The position numbers and the translations under genes were made by a program. Under the pieces are notes generated by a model. The model was not told the origin of the DNA. It searched no databases and saw only the letters and a list, made by a program, of their open reading frames with translations. 64,000 bases of DNA from Arma custos (lineage: Eukaryota; Arthropoda; Insecta; Hemiptera; Pentatomidae), in NCBI GenBank assembly GCA_037127475.1, contig CM073762.1:20862278-20926277 (forward strand), given 5' to 3'. Positions 12,901 to 27,900 of the stretch are shown one piece after another; the stretch's first letter is position 1; each line of letters opens with the position of its first letter.

Positions 12901-15900
12901 GGTTCAAAAATTCTTATGTTGTAAAACGAAGAATAAATCTATGTGTTAGCTGTTGTCAAATAAAATTGTAATTATTAACCAATTAGTTAAAAAAACAACT
13001 GAAAAAAATACCACTTTCATTAGCATATTATTGCTAATCCAATAACAAAGACTATGAAACAAAGAAGTATCTCAGATATGACTGTCAACAATTCATATTA
13101 AAAAAAAACATAGGGTCATACAGATGCAGAGCACAGAAATCACATCTCAAATCAACAATTTATTAAAATTCTAAATTTTAAAATTATATTTATAGAGTAG
13201 AAAGTATAATACTCTTAAAGCTTCGACATAATTGTAAGTGTGAAGTTTAATAACAAATGTCAGATCAAATGGATAACCATGTATCAAGGCTGGAAAATAA
13301 TAGGCCTCGTTCCAAAACTACTGAAACAAAATAACGTATATACTAAAAATATTGACTATGATTATAGAACATAATTAATGACAAAATAATATAAGAATAT
13401 ATAATTTAAATTTTAAAAGTTAGAGCTTGAACCAATTTTCAGTTGGCAACACTGAGAAAACTTATACGTGAGGGGGAACATTATACTGCAGGCGTCCTTG
13501 GAGCAGGCTACTCGAAGGAAATCTACAGGCCAGTTCACCGTAATATCTTTCATAATTATTTTCACACTCTTTTGTTTCAGCCATTTTATTGTTTAGGTCT
13601 TTGTGAAAAAATCTTTGATTATTAACTTATCTTTTTATTTTAAACTGACAAGATCCTTAATTAGATTAAATCGGGTATACTATTCTAACATCACTAACAA
13701 TTAAAGATTAAATTAATGATAGGAAAAGCTCAAAGTTAATTTTTCTGGCGAATCAAGTATGTCCTTGTTTCTAACTTGCTTAATTTCGCTACTTTATCCG
13801 ATTGGTGACAAACTTTGCAAAGAAAATTGTTATTGAGTTTATTGCTTATCTTGACGTGTTATCATACACGAGTTTTAATGTTCCGTTATTTCTAATTAAT
13901 AATTGTCAATGTATTGAAAAAATATCATTTATAATAAAAACATTGCATTACGTTCTGAGGCACTCAAAACTGATTGGTTTGACTCAAACCACTTATTTGA
14001 TGATTTATTACCAACTTAAACAGCTTATGCCTCGCAAACTTACAAACAGCTTAAGCCTCGCAAGGATGATCGAGCTGTTGGATGGGAAGAATGCAAATTT
14101 TGGAACGAGTAAGGACTGCAATGCATAACTGATGGGTCATTTGTATTAAGTGAGTTTGGATTCATTTCTAAGCGCCACAGGCTAAGCAGAACGTGCAGAC
14201 ATCTCTATAAAGCTGTAGTCTTGGGTATTCTATTCCCTGCGTAGAGAAGACAGGATTCCGCAGAAACTGGCTGTATGGAAAATCTCAAGGACATACAGAA
14301 CGGTGCATCATGATGTGGAATTGCTGGCAGGACCAATGCCTCTGGACTTCGTCTTCCATGAAAACGTTTCATGTTTGACGTGAAGATGCAGAGACAAGAC
14401 TGTTTCATGGACAAGATCTAGAACAAGAATGAATTAAGACGGACGGTGAAAGAATACAAGGGTTACGGGAGAAGAACCCAAAGGACGAATGGGACCTCCG
14501 TCGGAGGAACGGAAGAAGGCAGCGACGCTCAAAAGATTCTGGCAGGGCATCAAAGCTGGTAAAGGACAAGATCCAGGCAAGGAAAGTGGTATCGACAGTT
14601 AATCACAGTCCATAGCAGCTATGTACGAATGCAAAGAACAAAAAGCAATCTTGTACTTGATGTATAATTGATATAACTTACCATGCTAGAACTCATGGTG
14701 TTGCAGGCACTGAGAGGAAGCTCGTAGTTGAGAGGCCCCAAGGCCCTGCTGTACTGGGACATGCAGGAGGAGTTCCTCCCCAGCCCGCGGGGGTAGATCA
14801 TCCCGTCAAACATCCCGTTGTTCGTTCGTACTGTTATCGACATCTGTTCGCTCTTGCAATTGACTCGCACTTCGGGGTTTATACTAGGCGCACCTGAAAC
14901 CAAAAATAATATAAACAAATCAGTTAACTGCTTATGTATTCACTGAAAAGTACAAGTATACAAAACAAGTAAATATGGATCGTGATGTAATGGTATCATC
15001 TAAATGGAGGGAAAAGAGATAAACTAGAGGATTATCTGGAATGAAAGATGAAGCAAGGTTAGGAACTAGAGGGTTTGAGTTGAGCCTAATTGGAAAGGTA
15101 TGAAAATGTAAGATTTTTTTATTGCACAGAAAGTAAGTAGCTTTGGATGATTTATTTATATGTGGAAATGCATGATCGCAGGTAGCAAATTTCAAGAAAT
15201 TGGTTAAGAATTATTTTATAGTATATCGTATAACTCCTCAACAGGTCAACTCCTGATCTCACCAGCCCTGAAGAAGATTTGCAATGTGGGTCGAAAGAAA
15301 CGTCGGTTTCCAAATAAACAGTTCTCCCTATTTAAGAGAATTCTTTTACCTCCACCCGGACCATTTCTTCCTTCTTACTTATATTACAGTATATTCCTTT
15401 GTTAATTTACAAAGTTGTACATACATGCAAGTTGGACATTCGACTTCTGAACTAACTCTTTCTGTAGCAGAATTATCTTATGTATTGATATTTTTTATAT
15501 TTTATATCTCGATTCTAACACTTGATCCGAATTTATTCTAAAATCAAACGAAATAATGTTTATACTCTTTGCTCATGCATCATTTGTTGCCATCTTATCA
15601 AGGCTGGCAACAAATGTGGCAACGACGTGTTATAAATTTGGATACCGTCAGCAGGACAAAGAACTTGTGCAGTTGATTCGGTTTCATAGTAAATGTAGTT
15701 AGACTTGTTATGGTGTTAAGGAAACAGGGTGGTTAGAAAGCAGGTAGTTGCAACTCAGCGTGTGGAGCGCTAAGTTGCTGTGCTGAAGGTCCAGCAGTGG
15801 CTGATAAATTAATTAATCTGTTAAAAGCCACTGTTAGAAAATAATTTTTACATGTAAATTTAAGATTTCTGGTTGTAACGATTAAACAAGGATTGATATT

Positions 15901-18880
15901 TCATATTAAAATATTGTCTCAACAATGATGTTCTCCCAAAGGAATGAGAAGCATATTCAGTAGGCACTGGAGCGTGGACAGATGTGGTTATCCAAGGCCA
16001 TTACGATCCGACGAATTGAGATAATTGAAGAGCGATAAATTGACCATTGGGAGAAGAAGACGAGGGACACCTGAAGTGGATGTGAGTCAGTGAAAGGTGA
16101 AGAACCTTGAGGTCGCCCCGACCAGTTCTGCAGCCTTACCAATAGCCATCCTTTGTGTCTGTATCTTCTCTTCCATCGGGTACTAATGGTCCCTGTATGT
16201 ACCTTCTTATCTTAGTCTTGGTACTAGTGCAGCAGGATGCACATTGACCACTATAAGGAACGCAGGAGTTATAAAAGAGCACTATATCTGTAACTTTAGA
16301 CTTAAGGATGTCCAGCCTAGCCCAGGTAGCGGAAATTATACGTCAATTATTCCCCTTAGAAGTCTCAGTATCCTGCCAATCGAAAATATTATTATACTTC
16401 AATGTTATATTTGCACCTGCACTGTATCCATTAAATTTGATCTCAATGATTATTTTTTTCCTCGGTTTGCAGAAATACGAATTTTTTGTATCTGTTCAAT
16501 GGTACCTGATCTATGTACCTAGGACGTTCTTTATTAACTTTTCATAGGAACCCGAGATAACAGAGAAAGAGAAATGGCGAGAGGATTTTGATTTGCTGAA
16601 GAGTAAAATGTTGTGTATTTATTTATTTATTTTTTGATTTATTATTGTCAATAACAACATTTGCAATCGACTTAGATGAAAAAAATAATGATTTCTATTT
16701 CTAAATTTGAGGTACTTCGCGTTTCTGCGATACATGATTATTGATTTTAATAAATTTCGCTTCAATATCACAAGATGATATCCATAATTCGACGTTACCA
16801 GTTTGGAACATTATTACATTCCTGTGTACTAATTCCTAAATTAAGAAAGTTATGAACCAATATATCTATTGAAATTTCTTTGGGTTTATGTAAGTAAGAA
16901 CACCTCAAATAGAAGCCAAATACAATTTTCGACCATAGATCTCCGTGCGTTTGCCTATATCAAGATTTTGATAATTCCATAATAGTTTTATGTATAGTTG
17001 TAGTCATATATGGAACGTTATTTTACTTATTTTTTACCGGGCATCGATTGAAAAAGTTTCATTTTGTAATTTTAAAACTCTAGAATATAAGCGCATCCAC
17101 AAAGGCATATTACAAAACACCTAACTACTAACTGAGATTTAGACCCAAACCTTTTGCAAAAATCCACAGAGGGCATCGACTATCGAACCGTATCATGAAG
17201 GTTAGTGGTCGAAAATTCAACTACATCATCCTTGAAGGTCATCAATGGTCTGCCACAAAAATGTAAAAAGAAATCAAAAAATGGCCTACAGTTCAATTAG
17301 GCAATATGATTATAGGGCCAGTAGATATCATTGATGATTTAGTTCAGGGGTTCCCAAACTTTTTTGTATCATTGCCACTCCTGTTGAAAAGAAAGCCTCA
17401 TATTATGGGCATATAAAAAAAACAAGTTTCACATTGAAAAAAAAACATTAATTTTTATTGTTACAAGATACAATATTATAAGTTTCAATTTAAGATAAAG
17501 AAGACTTGTCCTCCCCTCCAGGTTGGGATCCCCTGATTCAGTAGAAGAAATGATGTCAATTGAAATAAAAAAAATAAGTAGCAGTTATAAGTGTTTCAAA
17601 GAAATACCTTATAAGAGCCTAGAAAGAGAAACTCTATAATTAACAAGTGTAAATTGGATCGTAAATATTGATACCTGTTATAGCTCTAACCGGCTTCTTG
17701 TAATAACCTTCTATATGTCTTCAAGTTATTTCTTTTATTATATTATCCCTCACAACTATATTGTAGGGGTCAGGATCCATGGATCATTAAAATTAACAGG
17801 TTGTTCCTAAAGTCTTTTGGCATGTACACAACTCTTTAACAAACTAACTCAAATAATTAATCCTGTAAGATTGTTTTTACTCTATTATTTCTCTATTCCC
17901 CTACTATTTATGTCAATGCTTACTTAAACTAATTCTTTAGTTTCTTGTTACTTGAATTGCCTTCATCAGAGGTCACTCATATTTTTTATAGTACACGTCA
18001 GTAGAATAAATCGTGAATCATTGTCTTTTGAGACATTAGTTGACATGAGGCTTACAGATAAACACAGATGTGGTCGCCCATCGGTGGATTCTGATGGTCG
18101 TGCAAAGGACTTAACCTTTTCTGTTAAGAGCTAAGCAGAGCTTATTCGGTTTTGAGTGAAAAGTACTACGCTTTGGTCAAAAGTAACCCCCCATTTTACA
18201 ACACTACATTGACCCTTCACATTATTTTTGTTTGACCAACAAAAATTATAGTAACTGCAAGGAGTAAACGTTTTGCTTCATCCTGCATATAGCCCAAATA
18301 TTGCACCAACAGATTATGGTTTGTTTAGATCATTAGCTCATTTCGGGTCGGATCTTAGATAATTATAAGAAGGTAACATTTGAATGTGGGACTGTTCTTT
18401 GCCTCAAAACCTAAGAATCGGGACACGACATTAAGTCTGAAAGATGGGTGAAACTAGGTAAACGCAATAGAATTCAAAAGGAGTAAAAATTCTTTGGTTA
18501 TGGCCTCCTTACAGACGTGAAATGGGTGTACTGAGCCAGTACGGTGTCAAGTACTCATCAAATATCCCTGTCCAAATTATACATATATTGGCAAAATTTA
18601 GGTTAGCCACTGTAGCATAGTCAGATTAACCGTAGCAATTTACAGTGACGTTGAATGAATAAGCAACAATTGACTTTACAGTGAAGAGTAGTGTTTAAAA
18701 TATAACAGTCTTTACTGTTATGTTTAAAATGTGTAATCTGAAATAAAACAAGCTTTATGGACAAGGACTATAGAAACCACCTAGATTTTGGATAGTACAT
18801 ATATAGGAGGCTAACAACAATTAAATTCTTACTAATATATGGGAAAAAATTATATATTACTTATAAGACCATACATTTCA

Positions 18881-18965
<85 letters not shown>

Positions 18966-21900
18966 CTATGTTTAAGGTCACCTGTGGTCTAGTGGTTAGC
19001 GTAACAAACTACTAAACCCAAGATCGCGGGTTCGTATCCCGGCAGGTGGCCCTAGGATTTTTTTAAGGGAGTAAAAAATCCTTAGTTACGCCGTCCTTCG
19101 GAAGGGACGTTAAACGGGGGTCCCGAGCTTGTACGATGTCAGGTACTCGTTAAAAATCCCTATCCTAATTAAACCTGGATAGGAAAAATTTAGAGCTCCC
19201 ACTGTAGCATCGTCCGATTAGCCATAGCAGCATAAAGTGACGTTAAATGAACAAACATATATATGACTATTTATTTTAAGAGTATATATAATTGTAATTA
19301 ACAGACCCTCATAATAAATTAGTTACGACTCCGTCATGTCCTTAAAATAAACTTCGTGAAAATAAAAGTTTAACGGTTTAATGAAAAACCTGTGAATAAA
19401 TTTAAATTCGAAACAGGGCTCATTACCGTTGCTGAAACCTTGACACCGATGGTCAGATTCTCATTACGGATAGTGCTAATGTAGATTCCATTTTGTTAAT
19501 GAGAAAGCATGAAGTGTACGGAAACAAATAGTTAAAAAATAATTAACTACAAGAGAAATTATATAGTGATGATATAGATTTTTTATGGTTTCGAACTGTT
19601 TTTTGAATGCTATACTACAAAAAAAAAATCGTTGAAGTTCCAAACCAAATCAGATTTTTTCATTAAAAATCTAAGATACGGTACATTGTTAAGTTTTATA
19701 AAGTGTTAACTAAATCATCCATTGATGTTATTATTTGCCAATTACAAACAAATAAATTAATTGCAATTCCCAAACTGAACTTAAACTGTTCCTAAATGGA
19801 AATTGTTTTATATTCCTTCAGGTTATGTTTAATTTATTAATAATAAACAAACAGTTCACAGATCTTTTCAATTAAACAGAGGTCCATTGATCTGAATAAC
19901 AATGGTGATTTGTAACACGATATGGGACAAAATTAAATTAAATATTTCCATGATACTAAACTGTTTAAATAATAATGAAAAACTGTTTATTTAATTTCAA
20001 ACAACTCCAGAATTTTCTATCAAAAGGTAATAATTTTGATGCGATAATCAAAAACTAAAATTTCTTCGAGGTTGTAATATATATTTTAACAAAAAGTTTT
20101 AATAAAAAAACATTTAATTTCAAATCTAACGGTTTGTCTTACCTAACAGGTGTTTGAATTAATATTTTCGAAAAAGATTTATCTATATAATTCCTTATAA
20201 TAAATATATTTTAAAAAAAATCTTTAATATGCAACTTATCAGCTTTAATAATCTAAAAGCAGATACATACAACCATTTAATAGAAAACATCCGTTACGCG
20301 AAAAATTTCAAACTTAAAATATACTTTCTGATGAGTTTTGGGGAAAAATAAATAATCAAGAAAAAATTGTGAAGAATAAAATATTTGCAAAGAAATTAAT
20401 CTTATTATCATAAATCATAATATAATATTATAAATGTAATAGAATAGTGCATATAAAATAATTAATTAATTGAGAGAAAGTCTATTGATAATTGATAATG
20501 TTCGACATACGTTACTCAAGATCTTTATTAGTTATCGGTAAATAGGGCATAAAGTAATAAATTTAATCCCTTTTATGTTCAGTCAGGCTCAATATGAGAT
20601 GTACTATCCGTATATAGTTCTGCTAAGACAGATTGCATTAAAAAATTGTTTTTAATTACTTGGCTAGTTGTATTATAGACTCAAAGTAACTTAATGTAGG
20701 TTACAATAATATAAAAGGTTACACAACTTAGAGTCTGCTATTAATTATTATACAATAATAAGATTTATTAATAACCTTTATATAATGGTAGGGACATATT
20801 ATAAACTTACATAAATTAAGTATTTATTCTTGTAATCTTATTACATTCAATTTTTTTATTTACTTTTTCGGAACTTATGTACGTACTTTTTGATTTTTCA
20901 TATGTATAATTTTGGCCAGATGTATATTTTTTTTTTGTGTATATTTTTTACTCTTAACGGACCCAGTCCGAGAATAACATTATTTTTCTATTCTATTCTA
21001 TATAAAATTTTACTTCACCACAACCCTTGGAGTGGATTTGGGTTAAGTAGAAGGCATGTATTGTATTGGTTCTGTACAAGGCATGTATTGTATTGGTTCT
21101 GTACAAGACAAGCAAGTTCCCGTGATCATGCTCAACTTCCAGGTTTTCCCCCAGATGGAGAACACCAGCATTATAGGGAATGGGTGAGCAGGAGGGTCTG
21201 CAAATCCCACAGGGCCGATTCACAGCTGTTAATGGAACAAATAATTTTTCTACCTGTGTCGGTCAGGAACTCGGGGCCAAGAGATCAGTAAACATGTATA
21301 CAGAGGCACATTCTTTCATTCCATCTCATCTCGACTTGCGTTTATTCTACTAACTTTTGAAATTGCACTAAGTACTTTTTTTTATATATACGAGAGATAA
21401 GCCCAACTTAAGCTAGAAAAACACTTTATATTGATTTCTTCTGTTGTACATCTTAAAAACACTCGGCTGGTGATATTGCTAGGCTGCCGTGACCTAATAC
21501 CAAAGGACACCTACTGACCTCCGATCTTCTTTCATTAGGTTAACACAACTCTACCGAGGTCTTATCATCTTCCTCATCTTTTTTTATAACCAACAGTAAT
21601 AAATATAATGCAATAAAATATTATAGTATATCATTAATAAAAGGCTACACAATTTCCTACCGGCTGGAAGAAATACCCTAAAACTGTATACATTGTAATA
21701 CAAAGATAAAACCAATTTGCAGCAGAGGCTTATTATAATTATATATTGTGATTTTTTATTGAGATAGATTAAAATAATAAAATCCAATTTTGAGGAGGTA
21801 ATTTTGATACAATAATTACAATCATAGGCGTAACGAGGGAAGTTATTGGGGATGTAACCCCCCCCCCATTGCTTAGAAGAAATTTAGAAAAAAATTGTAA

Positions 21901-24900
21901 GTAACAATTTAAAAAAAATAAAACTGAAGGATTTTACTTTTTCACAGTTATTATTGTGGGATTACAGAAGTAAGGGTCAATAATGCCAAAAACACAACAA
22001 AGAAAGTGCAAAAACGGTTATTTTAATGAATCAAAGGTACACTAAACCGAAACGTAATACTGTTTCTTTACAATTAATTATATTATTATAGCGGCAGTAG
22101 TGGCATCTAGCGGCAACAATAAGATACCAAATATGAGAAGAACAGTTTAGACAATTCTTAGAACCTAGAAGTAAAGTCTGAATGGGTCTAGAAAGTTCCC
22201 TATGCAATTAACTGTAGTAAGTTATTGTAACCAATAAATAGGGTTACTTGTATTAAAAAGCTGCTTCTTGATTGCCCTTCCAGAAATAACATTTATAACT
22301 TCCAGAATAACATTTATAAAAAATTATAATCCATTTAATTAATTTAATGATTATAGTATAATACATGTTATACCTATATTACGAGACATCTTTTTTGAAG
22401 GGAGTAATATGTTAGAGTGGTTGACTGGTGGGGGTTAACCTCCCCATGAGTCAACTCTAATTACGCCAATGCTTACAATTGCTTTATAATTTTTTTTTCC
22501 TGTACTACTACAACCCATGAATGGTCTAGGGCATAGTAATGGTAGTGAATATACTGTTTCTAGAACAACAGTTGTGCAGTGATATGATTTGTCCAAAATT
22601 ACTCTCAACTGGCAGGCACTTCCTCAATCAAGGGTGCGCAACACGGAACTCTAAGCGCAGCAACTGAGCGCTAAATACACTAGGCTACCCCGCTAGTCCC
22701 TACTTCCTATTTAACCTTCACTTTATGTTTTAAATATAACGTAGAACATATAAGCTGTATAATATATAATTCAGAACTAGATACTCATTAAACGATTATG
22801 TTGGGGCGGCAAATGGATATAAATATTACAATAATGGTCCATAATAGGGTCAAAGTAACCTTTCCAATCAAACAGGTTTTTAAAGAAAAAAAAAACAGAT
22901 GTGAAATAACTGTTTAAAACTGGTTGGCCTTTCCTCAACAGCTGTGTAGAATAAAAATTAGCAATTGTCTTTTTGTTACCCAAAGGTGCCATGAGTAAGT
23001 TGATATTCAAACGGTATTTTATTAGGCTTCGAAACTTTTTTTAAGTTATAGTTTTAGACCGTTAATTTTATTTTTGCTTGATTATTTTTTACTTGTATCA
23101 GTTAGAGTAGACGATTGATTCAACTGATAAACACTCAATAATAGGATTTGCGGTCTGTCTAATGTAAAACTCATGAAATTTAAGTTATTGGTATATTTGT
23201 AGCAGTTTCGATCCACATTCATGTTTTCGTCAAGCCACAATTTAAATTATGTTAAACTAGCTTTTGCCCGCGCCTTCGCTCGCGTGGAATTTGGTCTGCC
23301 ACATAAAGTTGCGAGACAGATCATTTTAAATGAATAATTTAATTATTTTTTCACTATAACTTACTCGTACATATAAAATTTCAGATGTCTAACTTCGAAA
23401 CTGAAGGATTCCATACAATCTTTTAACACCTATTACATTAAGGGGGAAACCCTTGGGGTGGAATTATCCAAATTTCTTTCTTAAATTCTGCAAATTTCAA
23501 GATGCTAAGTTGCTGATTTGCCTTTAGTTATGTAATATAATGGATTCTCCACAGAATACAAAAACTTTCTGGGGGGCACGTGCCCCCGTACCCCTCTAAA
23601 TCTGCCCTTGCTGTAGCCTATGTGTTATTATGATGTATAACCAATATTACTGTAAAGTTTCATCCAAATTCTTTCAGTAGTTTTTGTGTGAATGAGTAAC
23701 AAACACACATACAAACTTTCGCATTTATAATATTAGTAGGATTTTTCATTTTGCATCCTTCCTGTAGTGAAATTAAATTGAAGATTTTTTTTATTCGTTG
23801 TAAATTGAACATATCTATATTCATTGTACCATTGTTAGGGAGTAATAAATCAACATTGAATAATTATTATATAGTGATCAACTATTTATTATTAAATTAC
23901 GTGACGTTTCGGTCTACAATTCTTCTTCAGGGCTTAGTGGTCACAAGTATGGAAGAGGGAATAAAACGATTTTTATATTTGATATTTTTAAAAATCATTT
24001 TTATTTTTATATTTCTCCATTTTATGGATTAGTACCAACGCATATTCTAATAATAAAAATGGGTCGTAAAAATTGAATTAATTGGGAAAAAATAAAATAT
24101 CACAAAAAAAGTTTTCATATAATAGAGAGAAATAAGTTTCTTTAACTCCCTCAACTTTTTTCAAAACCTCTAACAGCAGGCAATTACAATATGATAATTT
24201 ACTGTTGAAATGTTAATTGCATGTTTACATGAAGTTGTAACTATTATTTTAAAAATAGTCAAAATAAACTTAAATATAAATAAAGGAAAAAAGCTAAACA
24301 AATAGAGAGTTAAGTTACTTGGAGCAGCAGTCACTTGTGACGACGTTACATCACAGGAGCTTAATTGTTCCCTTTACACCACTGAAAGGAAATCGACTCC
24401 GATCTTTCCCTAGTCCAGCGGCCGTGTTTATTATTACTATTATTATTGTACTAGTGATATATTATCTTTTAATTACAGTGTAATATATAATAATCACTGC
24501 AGTGCTATTAGAAACACCGAGAGAAACTATACCGGATTTTGTTTAATTGGTACAATTGTTCATAAGTATCTGACCTATCCAACTACAACATAGGTCTTAG
24601 GTTCAGGTGGTAGAGAATGTACTATGGCTATTACATCGGTTGTACAGGGAAGTGATTAGTCCGAGATCAACTATGAGGTTTTCCCCCTATTAAGAGTATC
24701 CATTTTATAAAGGCTGAATGAGCCACAGGAAGGTCTCCTGTTTCCACAGGATCTATCCTCAGCTGTTAACTGGGCTCTTCTTCAAATCTCTATAAATCGC
24801 ACATAATCATTTTCATTCTAACTACTATTTATACAAATTCCATTGTTTCAAGAAGAAATGTGTATTTGTACTCATAAGGCTACATTTTATTATTGTTTCC

Positions 24901-27900
24901 TCCTCCTTCAGTCTTGCCCGCAGCGGGATTTGAACCATTATTTCCGGCATGGCAACTCAGTGCTCTACCACTGAGCCACTCCGCTCCCCATTGTATGATT
25001 AGTCGAATATCTCTTTTACAGAAAATCTATTTTGTCATTTTGATTTATCTTACCATTTCTCCCACTATCATTTTAATAGCCAACAACTACGATGCACTTA
25101 AGTAATATTATTATTTGTTGATTTAATTGGGACTTCCTCTTAAAAACCTCAAATCTGTCGATTAATGGGCAATACATTGTATTTTGAATCATAGAAGATT
25201 ATTTATCAGTTATTTACATTTTTACAATCCCCATCGATTATATGCAGTTTACAGATTTAAAAAAAATCTTTATTTCAGCGTATGCTATAGTAAAATATCT
25301 ATTTAATAAGATATTAATAAATATAAAAGTTTATTATCATTTTTATCTTCCGCATTAAAAGGTTATGAGGATGAAAGTGAGTTTATACAAAGTAGAGAAG
25401 TGGAAAAAAATACGAAATAACTATTTAAAAATATTTTCATCAAAACTACCCCATCTCGAAAAGGGTTTATGTATTTCTTAGTCTACATTTAATTATTAAT
25501 TTCATGACTTCCTGTCCTACTGTATACTTTAATAGTACTTCACTTATCCCTGTTTAACAGATTCGCTACCTGGGACTCAACTTAGACAAACGTCTTACTT
25601 GGAACCCTCACACAAGACTGAAAAGACAAGAAACAGCTAGACGCTTCCGACTACTTCAACACATACTAGACAAACGCTCAAAGCTTCCGATCAATTACAG
25701 ACTTATTTATGTGACTGTTATAAGACCTATATGGACTTGCGGAATTGAACTATGGGGCTCCACCAGACCATCGAATTCCTCTCGTATCAATTCCTTGCAA
25801 TCCAAAATCCTTCGCAAAATCCTAAATGCTCCTTATTTTGTCACAAATAAAACCATCCATAATGACCTTAACGTTCCATATGTTTCCGATTTAACCCTTT
25901 CCAGATACCTATCATTCCATAATAAACTTCAGACCCATCCATACCCACTAGTTTCCATCCTTGCATCCAATTCCATCCCGGACAATCCTCCTAGACGTCT
26001 GAAGAGAATATGGTCTCGGGACCTTCTATTATAGAAATTTTATTAGAGTGCTGTCAGTGGGTACTGTCTCTACATGTCCTATCATGTATTATTTATTCTA
26101 ATAGCAATTGTACGAGATGTATATATTACAGTTGTACAACTCAATAAAATAATTTTAAAAAAAAATATTAATTTATTATTGAACACTAAGCCAAGCGTTC
26201 AAGCCTTAAATAAACAATATTCCCAACAGAGGCCTTGGAGATTGTAAACTATCTACCTGTATAGGCAAATATTTTATTTTATTTATGTCTCCTAATTAAA
26301 AATACACGCATATGCTCATAATACACACATATTCATGTATAAAAAAATAAGGTTATAAAATTCTTTAAAAGTTAAAAACATGAATTATTAATGCATTAAT
26401 TCTCTTACATAATTATTCTATATCAGATAAAACAAAAGAAACAATTGAAGTACGGTCGCAGGTCAGACAATGAATTTACTTAACAAACAATTGAAACTCG
26501 ATTGAATGAGAAAAGATATTTCCATAAATTAATTTCATAAATATGCTATAAAAGGGATTCAACAAGTTTTATTTATTCTATGCCGAGGATGTAAATAAAT
26601 CAATAATTATGGGCCTAATTTAAAAAAAAAACCATTTGATGAACATGCACCTTTTGTCCCCCTGACGGCGGACCAACACGCATTGTGCAAATGATATAAG
26701 CATTCATTTTTTATATTTTTTCCACGAAGTGGACCACGGGAATATCACTCAAATCTTCACACTCTCCGCCTTCCGCCTACTCCAATACTCTCTCATCTTC
26801 CTGGACTGTTCCTCTCGCTCTCCCTTAGTCCATTTTCTCCCTCGTCTCTTCTTCCTTCTCGCAAGAACCCAAACATCTTTTAGTTATTTCCCGAAAAGCT
26901 CTCTATCCAAGCAGTCCTTATCCTTGATTTTTAGCCTATCCAGCTCCTCTTTTATTTGCTTCACATATCCACCTATACCCTTATAGCTTAATACACTATC
27001 AAAGATTTTTTTGTTCAGTCTCTTATTGTTCATTCTGGTCATGTGGCGGTAGAACCTCAGTCTCCTGGTCCTGATGACTGTTTCTGGTCCTGAAGATCTT
27101 CAAAATTTTTGTATATCTCTTCGTTGGATTTTCGCCTATACATACCCCTCTTGTGATACTTTGGGTCCATGAATCCTCCTCAGAATTTTTCTCTCAATCT
27201 TCAGGCCCTTCTCCAGACTCGGAAGACTGACTGTTTCCATACCATACAGTGTTCATTTATTATAGTATTATTTAGTTTTTAAAATTTTAATAAAAATTTT
27301 ATTAATAAATTTTAAAAAATAATCATAAATTTAAGATATTGTTCCCGAAATTAAAGTTCAGTTTAGTAATTATTTTCTACTCCTTACTGAGCCTATTAAA
27401 ATATCAATACTCGCTTATTATTATTTTGAGATATTAAGTATATTGCATTAAATACTACTTATATCGATTTTTTTTTAGTTTGTTTTAGATATAAAAGAAA
27501 AAATATAGTTTAGTAGTTCCTCGATCCGTTGCTAGGCAACGCCGATAAAAATTAATGAAAACCTTTCTATTATGTAGTGATTTATTATAAGAAACAAAGG
27601 AAACAAAATCTCATCATTAATAGGTCATTAATATGGAATTAGTTGTTACGTTGGATTCTTACTTTCATCGTGTAGATACTTAGTTTATATTTGTGTTACA
27701 TAAATGTACATATGATTTCAATACAATCATTTCAATAAACAATGCCCTATTGTTCTTTAACAAATGAATCTATTTAGCTAAAGGAAAGTTGTATGTGCAC
27801 GTGTTCGCAACAGACTCCTTTTAAGGAATAGACGTTGCGGTTTATCGTTTGGTAAAATTTAAATATTTATTTAACAGCAAAGGATTCGGTCCAGGCTGAG

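Larger units (their letters stand above)
8724..14681. other. ZP gene intron of about 6 kb
   Basis: Holds a SINE-A flank repeat (10030), a Jockey relic (10710), a hairpin repeat (12070) and a SINE-B copy (12535), listed separately. Elsewhere (8730-10000, 10980-12060, 12720-14680) I see AT-rich sequence with a few weak reading frames, including 89 codons at 11604-11873 and 108 codons at 13802-14128, with no recognisable motif. The stretch at 14430-14600 is richer in G and A and is unassigned. Confidence 0.5.

Noticed and set aside
13802..14128. 108-codon plus-strand reading frame in the ZP intron
   Set aside because: No motif, AT-driven composition and no splice context; kept only as a mention in the intron entry.
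20890..21291. 133-codon plus-strand reading frame
   Set aside because: It covers the 27-bp tandem repeat and the antisense of a SINE-C copy, so the open frame is incidental.
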